DNA of 64,000 nucleotides from Enterobacteriaceae bacterium B14 (GCA_000307305.1 DF158885.1:90664-154663); one strand, 5' to 3'. Shown: positions 27,991-35,508, counted from the stretch's first letter. Numbers and translations: made by a program. The notes: a model not told the origin generated them from the letters alone.

Positions 27991-28650
27991 TTAAGCGGCA
28001 CCATTGCCACCAAATTGGCTGATGTTGTAGTAAGGCACTTCGCCCAGCCCTGAGATATTCAACAGTGCTGAACCACCTTCTAACGGGATACGGACGTTGT
28101 TGACCGTACCGGCAATTTCAACCGGAACCTTTGCTTCCCCTACGTCGGTAACAACGCTTAGGGTGTAACGCCCTTCTGGTAGATCCATGTCTTTAGGATC
28201 AATGGTGAAAGGAACTTGTCCGGCTTCTTGCTTGCCTAATTCAATTTTGTGCTCGACTCCGGTGGAATCTTTCACGATGACAGTGACATTGCTTGCTGCA
28301 TGTTCCAGCGTTAGACGCCCGTCAAGCGGCTGGTCGGTTAGCTCAACGCTGTCGCTCTGTACCATCACTTTCTGCCCAACTAAGTTGGCTGTAGAGAGGA
28401 CTTGCAGGTTATCCATCAGCGTGGAGTTGTTCTGCATCAGCGTTTTCATGGTTTCCATCGACTGGACTTGCGTCATCTGCGCTAGCTGGGCAACGTATTC
28501 GGTACCATCTGTTGGGTTTAGAGGGTCTTGATTCTGGATTTGGGCGACGAGCAGTGTCATAAACAGGTCGTTTAGTTCACCCGTGCCATTACCCTGAACG
28601 GTGTTACGCGTGCTTGCTGCATCGCGTGCGGTGGCTTCATTCACGTTCAT
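27991..28650 (-). CDS. flgD: FlgD, hook-capping scaffold protein
   Basis: Cap protein that guides hook assembly and is not kept in the finished structure. 219 residues. The diagnostic N-terminal block FMTLLVAQIQNQDPLNPTDGTEYVAQLAQMTQVQSME is present, followed by an FLG-D Tudor/Ig-like region (NLVGQKVMVQSDSVELT; LPEGRYTLSVVTDVGE). GGGAGAGG precedes the ATG by eight bases. Confidence 0.95.
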   Translation of the reverse strand: MNVNEATARDAASTRNTVQGNGTGELNDLFMTLLVAQIQNQDPLNPTDGTEYVAQLAQMTQVQSMETMKTLMQNNSTLMDNLQVLSTANLVGQKVMVQSDSVELTDQPLDGRLTLEHAASNVTVIVKDSTGVEHKIELGKQEAGQVPFTIDPKDMDLPEGRYTLSVVTDVGEAKVPVEIAGTVNNVRIPLEGGSALLNISGLGEVPYYNISQFGGNGAA

Positions 28651-28653
28651 CTT

Positions 28654-29079
28654 TTACACCTCTCCCAGTTTAAGCAGGCTTTGCTGCATACTTTTTACGC
28701 TATTTAGCACTTCAACGTTTGTTTCGAAGTTGCGTGAAGCGGACATCATGTCGGCCATCTCTTCTACAACATTGACCTCTGGGTAGTAGACATAGCCTTC
28801 TGGATTGGCCATAGGATGACCGGGTTCATAGCGCTGCACGGCATTGCCTGTCTCTACGACATCCATGACCTGTACTTTTGCGCCAGCTATCGCGCCACCT
28901 TCAACTAAGGCGCTGTTTTGGTAAATAGCAGCAAAAACGGGGCGGCGTGCTTTATAGGTAGCATCTGCGCTGACAGCGGGTGATTCCGCATTCGCCAAGT
29001 TGCTGGCAATGGTATTCAGTCGCACGGTTTGTGCTGTCATTGCTGAACCAGAAACTTGATAAATATTGCCAAATGACAT
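28654..29079 (-). CDS. flgC: FlgC, proximal rod protein
   Basis: Rod protein of 141 residues. The N-terminus MSFGNIYQVSGSAMTAQTVRLNTIASNLANAESPAV is the FlgC form of the rod signature. The C-terminus YYPEVNVVEEMADMMSASRNFETNVEVLNSVKSM is typical. It starts two bases after the flgB stop, with GAAGGGA as ribosome-binding site. Confidence 0.95.
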   Translation of the reverse strand: MSFGNIYQVSGSAMTAQTVRLNTIASNLANAESPAVSADATYKARRPVFAAIYQNSALVEGGAIAGAKVQVMDVVETGNAVQRYEPGHPMANPEGYVYYPEVNVVEEMADMMSASRNFETNVEVLNSVKSMQQSLLKLGEV

Positions 29080-29081
29080 CG

Positions 29082-29432
29082 TTATTTCCCTTCAATGGCT
29101 TTCTTTAAGCCGGTAATTTTCGAGTTTAAAAACGCCAGACTCGTCTGGTAATCGAGAGAGTTTTTGGAGAACTCTGCTTGCTCGACATCCAACGTAACGG
29201 TATTTCCATCCTCAGATGCTTGATAAGGCAGGCGATATTTCACCTGCGGAGATGAACCGAAGCTCATTGTTGTCTGAGAACGTTGCATCTCGGCGTTAAA
29301 ATCAATATCTTTAGCTTGGAAGTTTGGGGTATCCACATTTGCCAAATTCGCCGCTAACAGCTCTGCTCTGGCAAGACGAAGCTGTACTGCTGACGGATGA
29401 ACGCCTAATGCTTTATCGAAACTAATTCCCAC
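29082..29432 (-). CDS. flgB: FlgB, proximal rod protein
   Basis: First gene of the leftward rod-hook operon. I place the start at GTG 29432 (116 residues), preceded by AGGGAG at six bases; GISFDKALGVHPSAVQLRLAR then aligns with known FlgB N-termini. An upstream in-frame start at 29495 would add 21 residues without similarity and run into the promoter. The signature ANLANVDTPNFQAKDIDF and a C-terminus LAFLNSKITGLKKAIEG are present. Confidence 0.92.
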   Translation of the reverse strand: MGISFDKALGVHPSAVQLRLARAELLAANLANVDTPNFQAKDIDFNAEMQRSQTTMSFGSSPQVKYRLPYQASEDGNTVTLDVEQAEFSKNSLDYQTSLAFLNSKITGLKKAIEGK

Positions 29433-29504
29433 GCTTAACTCCCTGATGATGTGACGACATATGGCTTTAACGGTATAGATTGATACTCTGTACACTGGAT
29501 TATT

Positions 29505-29520
29505 AGCAATATGCGTGCCA
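29505..29520 (-). promoter_or_regulatory. sigma-54 (-24/-12) promoter of the flgB operon
   Basis: Read on the minus strand the sequence is TGGCACGCATATTGCT. It matches the RpoN consensus TGGCACG-N4-TTGCW at every defined position, with GG at 29519-29518 and GC at 29507-29506 in the required spacing. The predicted start of transcription is near 29494, about 60 bases before flgB. Lateral flagellar systems use an RpoN activator (LafK) for such promoters. Confidence 0.8.
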
Positions 29521-29551
29521 ACTACTCAACATCATGAATAACAGGAGTTTT

Positions 29552-30376
29552 ATGTATCTTCTATCAGCAAGGCGGAAGGGAAATTTCCGCTCGACGAGCC
29601 GACTACAATGGGTGAGGCGAGTTCCCTGTTTCCCACTCTTCACGTTGCTTGTCTCTATGGCTGCACTTACGGTATCAATGTCATCTGATGCCGCCACGGC
29701 ATCCGAAAAACAGAACGCCAGAAAACAGATCTATAACCATGCAATGAAACTTGCTACCGCAGATATCGCCCGCGTTGCAGAGCGTAAACAGTGGAAAGAT
29801 CATCAAGTTAAAGTCAATGTATTCATCCCTTCTGAGGTCAGTAGTTTTCCGGCCTGTAAAACGCCATTGCAAGGCGCTCTTCCTACGGGTGATAAAATGG
29901 ATTTAGCGCGTTTGCGCTATGACATTCGCTGTGAAGATGGGGCGGGATGGGAAATTGGCGTGACGGTTAAACCGGATATTTATATTCCGGTCGTTGTCGC
30001 GAAAACCGTTTTAGAGCGGGGTGAAATTGTCAGCGCTAACAATATTGAGCTAAAAAAACGCAATATCAGTAGCTCTCGCAGTGGTTACATCACGAACCCC
30101 GATGACGCGGTGGGTTTAACAGTAAAAAAACGTATTCGCGATATGCAGCCAATCGCCCCTTCACAGTTAGAGCAGCCCATTCTGGTTAATCGAGGCCAAC
30201 AGGTTTTGATGATAGCTGAACAAGATGGTATCGAAGCTCGGACAATGGGTGAGGCGATGAAGAATGGGCGAAAGGGCGATTTGATTAAAGTGCGTAACCT
30301 GGGCAGCAAGAAAATCGTGACTGCCACAGTAGATGGCGCAGGCGTAGTTAGAATGCTTTACGCACCGGGCCAGTAA
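29552..30376 (+). CDS. flgA: FlgA, P-ring assembly chaperone
   Basis: Periplasmic chaperone for FlgI during P-ring formation. 274 residues from ATG 29552, which has AGGAG at correct spacing; ATG 29534 has none. The N-terminal signal region is unusually long, with a basic stretch before the hydrophobic core FPLFTLLVSMAALTVSM. The C-terminal half is the SAF domain (VVVAKTVLERGEIVSANNIELK; KNGRKGDLIKVRNLGSKKIVTATV). It is divergent from flgB and heads flgA-flgM-flgN. Confidence 0.92.
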   Translation: MYLLSARRKGNFRSTSRLQWVRRVPCFPLFTLLVSMAALTVSMSSDAATASEKQNARKQIYNHAMKLATADIARVAERKQWKDHQVKVNVFIPSEVSSFPACKTPLQGALPTGDKMDLARLRYDIRCEDGAGWEIGVTVKPDIYIPVVVAKTVLERGEIVSANNIELKKRNISSSRSGYITNPDDAVGLTVKKRIRDMQPIAPSQLEQPILVNRGQQVLMIAEQDGIEARTMGEAMKNGRKGDLIKVRNLGSKKIVTATVDGAGVVRMLYAPGQ

Positions 30377-30381
30377 AGGAT

Positions 30382-30409
30382 TAAAGTTTTGCTGGTTTTG
30401 TGTCGCTTA
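30382..30409 (+). promoter_or_regulatory. candidate sigma-28 promoter before flgM
   Basis: TAAAGTTT at 30382-30389 matches the flagellar sigma-28 -35 consensus exactly. Twelve bases further GTCGCTTA at 30402-30409 is a partial match to the -10 GCCGATAA, one base beyond ideal spacing. Position in the flgA-flgM gap fits, because flgM for the anti-sigma factor is usually under its own sigma factor. Confidence 0.4.
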
Positions 30410-30490
30410 AGGAAGTTACGAAAATAAAAAACAATTTATGCAAAGCAGAATGTTTTTTAAGACACGCTATTTTGTGAAACCGGAGGAACT

Positions 30491-30769
30491 ATGAAAATTA
30501 ATCCTACTCAATTTAACACTACTCAGTCACTCGCTACGTCACAAAATACGGAGAGTCAATCTACTAACGCGCCAAAAATGAAAGCACCACAAGCCAAGGA
30601 TGCAGAACCCGTGTCGATAGCTTTACGCGATGCCCAAACCGAACTGAGTAGTATGCCTGATGTTGATATGGAAAAAGTGATGATGCTAAAAAGCGCTATC
30701 AGTGAAGGCAAAATCCAAGTCAACGTCGATGAGCTGGCTGAAGCCATGCAAAAATATTATCGAGGATAA
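30491..30769 (+). CDS. flgM: FlgM, anti-sigma-28 factor
   Basis: Binds and inhibits the flagellar sigma-28 factor until the hook is finished and FlgM is exported. 92 residues with a disordered Ser/Thr/Gln-rich N-terminal half. The conserved C-terminal helix block MEKVMMLKSAISEGKIQVNVDELAEAM matches the FlgM family pattern (ExVxxLKxAIxxGxxxxxxxxxA). GGAGG precedes the ATG. The partner sigma factor is not in the window. Confidence 0.88.
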   Translation: MKINPTQFNTTQSLATSQNTESQSTNAPKMKAPQAKDAEPVSIALRDAQTELSSMPDVDMEKVMMLKSAISEGKIQVNVDELAEAMQKYYRG

Positions 30770-30775
30770 GTTGTT

Positions 30776-31204
30776 TTGACCAAGACAGAGCAGGTAAAGG
30801 CTTTATTACAGGGGATCCAACAGGATCGTCAGCGCTACATTGAGTTGCTGGCTTTGCTGGATCAGCAGCGCGACGTGATGATTTCCCGCAAAGCAGAAGA
30901 ACTATCAGGGATTAATCAACTGTTAGAGGCGTATTATCAGAACCTAGAGCGTTCTGCTACCGAGCGCAACACCTTACTTAAAGCATTAGAGATATCGCCG
31001 GATACCCAAGGGATGACAAACCTGTTCGCAAAATTGCCAGTTACCCACCAGAAAAAAGCACATGCTCTGTGGGCCGACTTGGAGCACTACGCTAATGCGT
31101 GCAGTTCCCTAAATGAGCGCAACGGTTTGTTGCTGAATATGCAAATTGAGATCCTGCAACCGTTACTACAGGACCCAGAACCCTCGTTCCTCTATACCCG
31201 TTAA
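30776..31204 (+). CDS. flgN: FlgN, export chaperone for hook-associated proteins
   Basis: Cytosolic chaperone for FlgK and FlgL. 142 residues, almost entirely helical, with heptad-like segments (QQDRQRYIELLALLDQQRDVM; LEAYYQNLERSATERNTLLKAL). The likely start is TTG 30776, six bases after the flgM stop, with GAGG about ten bases upstream. Identified mainly by helical pattern, size and position after flgM. Confidence 0.8.
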   Translation: MTKTEQVKALLQGIQQDRQRYIELLALLDQQRDVMISRKAEELSGINQLLEAYYQNLERSATERNTLLKALEISPDTQGMTNLFAKLPVTHQKKAHALWADLEHYANACSSLNERNGLLLNMQIEILQPLLQDPEPSFLYTR

Positions 31205-31216
31205 TCATCCCAGACA

Positions 31217-32386
31217 ATGCAAACGAACCCAGATAATCTCGCCGCACAGCAACATAAGGCTATGTCTTCCGCCAACTGTGTTGGCTTTTATATGGAGACG
31301 TCGTTTCACTATCGAGTGTATGAGAACATTATTGATGCTTTGCTTAAGCTCGGTTATCAATGCCACCTTATCGTCAACGATTTGCTCGCGCCGGAGTATC
31401 GGCAGGAGATGGTCGATTTCATCAAGAACCTTCCTCGTTCCGATCTGTGCATTCAGGCTCTCACCTCCGTTGTACACGCGCAGGACATGTCAGAAAATAA
31501 AGAACCCTACGCGTGCATCGTTAGCCCTTACTACGCCCCTGCGCTACAAGATATTAAAACCCGTCATCACGTTCGGGCTATCTATGGGCTAGCAAAAGAT
31601 CGCTGGGGGCATGAGTGGTGGAATGTGTTTTACGATAAGGTTCTCTGCTACGGCGAGCATACTTATCAGCGCCTGAATATCTACAATACCGGAGAGATCG
31701 TCGGTAACCCGCGTTTCGATAGCTGGCATAGACACACCTTTGATACCTCTTTAGCCAAGGTGTTAAAGCGAGACCCTGAACGCCCTGTCGTATTGTACGC
31801 TCCCACGTTTGGTGAACTAAGCTCACTGCCAGATTGGGCGGAAAAACTGAGCCAGTTACAGAAAGAGACAACCCTGTTGCTGAAGTTGCACCATAGAACT
31901 CAGATTGATCCCGCAGAACACCATGCTCTTTCTCTGGCGCAGCAGTATTTCAAATGCAACCTCATTAGCCATCAGCCTCTTTTCCCTCTATTACATGCGG
32001 CTGATTTTGTTCTGACGGACAGCAGCGGTTTCATCTTTGATGCTCTGCATGCAGGTAAGAAAACAATTCTGCTTAGTAGCCCACGTATCGCAGAACAGTT
32101 AGCGGGTGGGGAAACCTATTCAGATAAAGAGAGCGCTGATCAAACCGTGAAGCAGGTACTGCCAGAAGTCACGGATATTAGCGGGCTGCGTGATTGCCTA
32201 TTTGGTGAATATGACTGGCATAGCAAAGAAGTGGAACGAGCAGATTACCGCCACCGCTACTGCGATGGTTTTCAGGATGGCTATGCTGGGGAGCGAGCGG
32301 CGAAAGTCATTGTAAATCTGATTGAGCAAGGTGAGTGTGGTGAAACAAATTTTTTATTGCAGAGCTTGAGGGCGAAGCTGTTTTAG
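31217..32386 (+). CDS. CDP-glycerol glycerophosphotransferase family protein in the flagellar operon
   Basis: 389-residue cytosolic protein of the teichoic-acid polymerase type (TagB/TagF fold), which transfers glycerol-phosphate or a similar polyol-phosphate from a CDP-activated donor. Visible C-terminal-domain segments are PVVLYAPTFGE (about 193), LLLKLHHRTQ (about 220) and ADFVLTDSSGFIFDALHAGKKTILL (about 262). The His in KLHHR and the DSSGxxFDAL loop correspond to the catalytic and nucleotide-binding segments of the family. It starts 12 bases after flgN, so it should be co-transcribed with flgAMN. No other teichoic-acid-like gene is in the window. I infer a role in modifying a flagellar or exported surface polymer; the substrate is unknown. 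Confidence 0.8.
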   Translation: MQTNPDNLAAQQHKAMSSANCVGFYMETSFHYRVYENIIDALLKLGYQCHLIVNDLLAPEYRQEMVDFIKNLPRSDLCIQALTSVVHAQDMSENKEPYACIVSPYYAPALQDIKTRHHVRAIYGLAKDRWGHEWWNVFYDKVLCYGEHTYQRLNIYNTGEIVGNPRFDSWHRHTFDTSLAKVLKRDPERPVVLYAPTFGELSSLPDWAEKLSQLQKETTLLLKLHHRTQIDPAEHHALSLAQQYFKCNLISHQPLFPLLHAADFVLTDSSGFIFDALHAGKKTILLSSPRIAEQLAGGETYSDKESADQTVKQVLPEVTDISGLRDCLFGEYDWHSKEVERADYRHRYCDGFQDGYAGERAAKVIVNLIEQGECGETNFLLQSLRAKLF

Positions 32387-32424
32387 TTTTTTCTACTTAT
32401 TTTAAGTTGCATACACACCAAACG

Positions 32425-32484
32425 ACAGACGTAAAAAAACCTGCTAAGAAGCAGGTTTTTTAAATTTGGTCGGCGAGAGAGGAT
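32425..32484. repeat. direct repeat, copy 1: terminator plus last 18 bases of tRNA-Pro
   Basis: Sixty bases nearly identical (one extra T) to 32586-32644. It includes the hairpin terminator and TGGTCGGCGAGAGAGGAT (32467-32484), the antisense of the 3' end of the tRNA-Pro gene. The repeat period is 161 bases. Confidence 0.9.
32433..32463. terminator. terminator after the glycerophosphotransferase gene
   Basis: A7-CCTGC-TAAGAA-GCAGG-T-run. Flanked by A and T tracts, so it works on both strands: for the flgAMN-glycerophosphotransferase transcript and as a second stop for the tRNA transcript. Confidence 0.85.
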
Positions 32485-32585
32485 AACTCATCACTGCGTG
32501 ATTCGCCCTTCGGGCCGTTGCTACGCAACGCTGTCTCGCTTCGCTCGGCTCAAACCTCCTTCGGAGATTCTCATCCTCTTTTGCT
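32485..32585. other. spacer between the tRNA-end repeats, hairpin-rich
   Basis: A 101-base element with nested short palindromes: CGCCCTTCGGGCCG, GTTGCTACGCAAC, and CTCCTTCGGAG. Its right end carries ATCCTCT, the inverse of AGAGGAT at the end of the left repeat. GC content is higher than its surroundings. Similar sequences occur beside enterobacterial tRNA genes. No open frame. Confidence 0.6.
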
Positions 32586-32644
32586 ACAGACGTAAAAAAA
32601 CCTGCTAAGAAGCAGGTTTTTAAATTTGGTCGGCGAGAGAGGAT
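32586..32644. repeat. direct repeat, copy 2: terminator plus 3' end of functional tRNA-Pro
   Basis: The parental copy, overlapping the true tRNA gene end (32627-32644) and its terminator (32594-32621). Confidence 0.9.
32594..32621 (-). terminator. terminator of tRNA-Pro
   Basis: Stem CCTGC/GCAGG with loop TTCTTA, followed on the minus strand by seven T residues; it begins six bases past the tRNA 3' end. Confidence 0.85.
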
Positions 32645-32703
32645 TCGAACCTCCGACCCACTGGTCCCAAACCAGTTGCGCTACCAAGCTGCGCTACTCG
32701 CCG
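32627..32703 (-). tRNA. proM: tRNA-Pro (anticodon UGG)
   Basis: On the minus strand a complete 77-base cloverleaf: acceptor CGGCGAG pairs with CTCGCCG, D arm GCGCAGCTTGGTAGCGC, anticodon arm ACTGG-TTTGGGA-CCAGT with anticodon TGG, T arm with GGTTCGAATCC, discriminator A and encoded CCA. This is the proline tRNA reading CCA/CCG (and by wobble other CCN) codons. The 3' terminal 18 bases are duplicated 160 bases downstream. Confidence 0.96.
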
Positions 32704-32795
32704 AATTGGTGCGGATTCTACTGCCGCATTTTAAGAGCGTCAACCCCCTTTTCCCTATTCCTCAATCAAGTGTTGATAAAAGCGTCGGAAAGAGG

Positions 32796-32825
32796 AAAAA
32801 GTGTTCTCCGAATATCAGAGAACAC
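32796..32825 (-). terminator. terminator of eptB
   Basis: On the minus strand GTGTTCTC-TGATATTCG-GAGAACAC is followed by TTTTTCC, about 20 bases after the eptB stop. Confidence 0.8.
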
Positions 32826-32842
32826 CCGAAACACGTTTAAAA

Positions 32843-34507
32843 TTAAGGACGAGCACACCAGTTGTTTTTAGGATTAATCCCGCCATTTGGTGAGGTGTAG
32901 CCTAAACAGCCAAGGATAGAATCAAACAGCTCTTCGTGGCGCTTAACGCTCCCCGCGGCTTTTTCTGCCTTTAACTGCTCAAAACCTTCTCTACGCTTTT
33001 CATCCTTCAAGAATGAGTCTGATGCCCAAACCATCATTGGTACTCTGAACTGCTCCGGTGGTGCCACTTCGCGTGGTGTACCGTGGAAGCGGTAAACGTC
33101 AACAATGGATTCGCCGTGATCAGAGGCGTAAAAAACAAGGGCGTTCTTGTCGCGAACTTGGTCAATGACGTTTTTGATGAAGTAGTCTGTATACAGAATA
33201 CTGTTATCAAAGGCGTTGATGAATTTACGTTTGCTACATGTTATCTCTACACCCATACATTCTGGTTGGAAGTTAGCGAACTCACGCGGGTAGCGTTTGG
33301 TATAAAGGTAATGAGAGCCTTTGGTATGAAGAATGATGAGATGCTTGCCTTTAGGGTGGTGCTCAAGTGAGTTTTTCACTTCTCCGACTAATATCATGTC
33401 GTCGACGGTCTTGCCCTTATTGCGCTGCTCAGAAGCAATCATTTCACGGATGCGATAATCATTCGCCATCACACTGTTATAGAACCAAACTTCACTTTGC
33501 ATCGCGAAGAGTTCGGAGCTAAACCCTAGCTCTTTCATGACAGCAAAAATGTTCTTTTCCAGTACGGTTCTCTGTGGGTTATCTTTTACCCCGCCTTCTC
33601 GGACAAACATGCAGCGCAGCGAGAGTTTGGTTGCGGTATCGCAGGATTCACCTTTAAACGCGACTAGATTAGGCTCCTTGGCCAGCAGTGGTGTGGTATC
33701 ACGCTCATAGCCGAGCATACCCATATGGTCCCAGCGAGCCGTTTCACCAATAATAAATATGACGTAAGTGTCGTCGATATCGGCAGGGGCGTTGTAGGTG
33801 AACTGTTTAGCTGGGTCGATTAAATCGCCATGCGTCATCTCATCTGCTGTCGAATAGGTCCATAAACCTAATGAGGCGAGCCAGTTGACTGGCAGATAAG
33901 AGTGGGCAACAACGCCGCTGTAGCTTGCAAGGTCAACCGAACTTTCATGCTCATTACTGCTTTGTAGCTTATCCATCAAGGTTAACGGCAGCCAGACTAG
34001 TGCCGCACTCGCGATGACAACGACGATGTTTTTAATTCGTTGTCCCGGCGTTTTTAGCTGTTCTAGCAATGTTCCTTGCAATTTACTTAGCCAAATCAGC
34101 GCGAGTGGAATGATGCTAATACCAATGATCCACGGTATTAATGTGTATTCCATCACCTCTTTAGATAAATCAATATCTGTCGTCATTACTGACGCGACGA
34201 TGCCGTAGCCAATAGTGACGTTGTAAATGGTCATGTAGTAGCTGGCGGCAACAGAGATAAGGGCGACCAGAGATGCTGTAATGCGGAAAAAGACCTTTCC
34301 GCCTAATGAAAGGAGGCGGAAAAGGAAAAAGCTAAAAAATAGTACAGCGACGACTTCACATATAGCACCGACGAGCGTCCCTGATTGGAATGTATTTTCA
34401 ACACCATTAAAGCGCTGATAAAAAACAGATAAATTGAGGATGACACCAATATAAATGGCTAAACACCATGAAACAGTGGTTTGAGAAAAGGTTCTAATTT
34501 TATTCAT
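32843..34507 (-). CDS. eptB: EptB, Kdo2-lipid A phosphoethanolamine 7''-transferase
   Basis: Inner-membrane enzyme adding phosphoethanolamine to the outer Kdo of lipopolysaccharide. 554 residues. Five N-terminal transmembrane helices (first about 180 residues) precede a periplasmic sulfatase-fold domain. Metal and catalytic motifs: FIIGETARWDHMG, SCDTATKLSLRC (nucleophile Thr), KGSHYLYTKRYP and ASDHGES. Long segments such as GYGIVASVMTTDIDLSKEV are close to E. coli EptB, which separates it from EptA and EptC. It stands alone with its own terminator. The start has no strong Shine-Dalgarno sequence. Confidence 0.94.
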   Translation of the reverse strand: MNKIRTFSQTTVSWCLAIYIGVILNLSVFYQRFNGVENTFQSGTLVGAICEVVAVLFFSFFLFRLLSLGGKVFFRITASLVALISVAASYYMTIYNVTIGYGIVASVMTTDIDLSKEVMEYTLIPWIIGISIIPLALIWLSKLQGTLLEQLKTPGQRIKNIVVVIASAALVWLPLTLMDKLQSSNEHESSVDLASYSGVVAHSYLPVNWLASLGLWTYSTADEMTHGDLIDPAKQFTYNAPADIDDTYVIFIIGETARWDHMGMLGYERDTTPLLAKEPNLVAFKGESCDTATKLSLRCMFVREGGVKDNPQRTVLEKNIFAVMKELGFSSELFAMQSEVWFYNSVMANDYRIREMIASEQRNKGKTVDDMILVGEVKNSLEHHPKGKHLIILHTKGSHYLYTKRYPREFANFQPECMGVEITCSKRKFINAFDNSILYTDYFIKNVIDQVRDKNALVFYASDHGESIVDVYRFHGTPREVAPPEQFRVPMMVWASDSFLKDEKRREGFEQLKAEKAAGSVKRHEELFDSILGCLGYTSPNGGINPKNNWCARP

Positions 34508-35074
34508 CGAAGTTGGTATATTCCAAAGGCTTTAGCTACAACAAGTGAGTTTATCTGACACTTAGCCAGTAAATCAGTTCAGTGAGCGATAATAGGTCGC
34601 ACGTCTTGCTAAATCATAAAGCTTTTGTTTTCAAAAAAGAGATTTATTTTTGCACTAATTCACTTCATACCATGTTTTGGGATTCTGATAGGCTTCGAAT
34701 AGGGCGCAAGAGGGGGGAGATATCTCTCCCTAACGCATCAGTCATTCGGATGTGGTGAACATATCTTTATCAATGTACCCTTATGAGTACAACCACAGTA
34801 AAAGTAAGTCATAACATAAAAGATACTCTATTTTATAATGGTAATTATCTTCGTTGAAATTAATTAATCTATAGATGAAATAGAATGAATTGTTGTATTT
34901 TTAAAATAAAAATTTAGAGTTATAAGTGTTTTGTCTCTGTTTTTTTAAACTACGATTATTACCGACTTGCACTTCTAATAATCTAGATAACAATAATAGG
35001 ATGACGATAGATCATATTCAGTGAATATCGTCGGGATGGGGCATTATATAAAACAACAACTGAGAGATAATACT
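34508..35074. other. 567-base intergenic region, AT-rich towards the peptide gene
   Basis: No gene that I can support. It must hold the eptB promoter (leftward) and the promoter of the peptide gene (rightward). From about 34780 the sequence becomes strongly AT-rich. A TTGCAC near 34968 could be a -35, but no good -10 follows at 17 bases. AT-richness beside a bacteriocin-like gene suggests acquired DNA. Confidence 0.4.
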
Positions 35075-35293
35075 ATGTCAAACCAACGAGATGTTTTAGA
35101 ACCACAACTTCGTGAACTTACAGTTGAAGAGTTAGAGAGTGTATCTGGTGGTGGCTTGCTCAGCGGGCTTCTGGGCAACATTCCGGTAGTTGGCCCTGTT
35201 GTTAGCGGCTTAGTTAATGGCCCTGCAACCATAGTTGGTGGTCTATTAGGCGGTATCCCTGGCTTGGGGCCAATTATCAAATTCCTTCTTTAA
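35075..35293 (+). CDS. double-glycine-leader peptide, bacteriocin-like
   Basis: A 72-residue peptide starting at ATG 35075, with GAGAG upstream (an in-frame upstream start near 35021 is possible but unsupported). Residues 1-26 read as a class II leader: acidic, with LRELTVEELESVSGG, matching the hydrophobic spacing and GG cleavage site of leaders cut by C39-peptidase ABC exporters. The core (about 46 residues) is very hydrophobic and Gly/Leu/Pro-rich with one lysine. It consists of two imperfect repeats, SGLLGNIPVVGPVVSGLV and GGLLGGIPGLGPIIKFLL, sharing GLLGxIPxxGP. No cysteine. A terminator follows directly. No immunity gene or C39 exporter is adjacent. Likely a secreted antibacterial or signalling peptide; glycine-zipper membrane insertion is possible. 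The function is inferred. Confidence 0.75.
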   Translation: MSNQRDVLEPQLRELTVEELESVSGGGLLSGLLGNIPVVGPVVSGLVNGPATIVGGLLGGIPGLGPIIKFLL

Positions 35294-35310
35294 TTACTGA
35301 CTCGTTATAG

Positions 35311-35345
35311 AAGTAGGGTTATCGCTAATAGCCCTACTTTAAATA
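35311..35345 (+). terminator. terminator of the double-glycine peptide gene
   Basis: Eight-base stem AAGTAGGG (35311-35318) with CCCTACTT (35332-35339), 18 bases after the stop, followed by TTAAATAT. Confidence 0.75.
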
Positions 35346-35461
35346 TATATAATGAAATACTTGAGCGAAATATTATTATCACTTCCGTTATGGTTTCATT
35401 TTAAATATATTTAATTACTGTCATTGGATATTATTTTTTGATTTTAAGGTCTATATACATT

Positions 35462-35491
35462 CATGCAAGGAGAAATGCCTCCCCTTGCATC
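35462..35491. other. hairpin downstream of the TIM-barrel gene
   Basis: ATGCAAGG...CCTTGCAT inverted repeat about 20 bases after the stop of the leftward gene. No T-run follows, so it may protect the mRNA end rather than terminate. Confidence 0.4.
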
Positions 35492-35508
35492 ATCACTATG
35501 TAATACAA

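Noticed and set aside
32425-32644. Repeat pair near tRNA-Pro as CRISPR or as prophage attachment sites
   Set aside because: Only two copies, each containing a terminator and tRNA end, with no cas genes, integrase or phage gene nearby; an rtT-like duplication explains it better.
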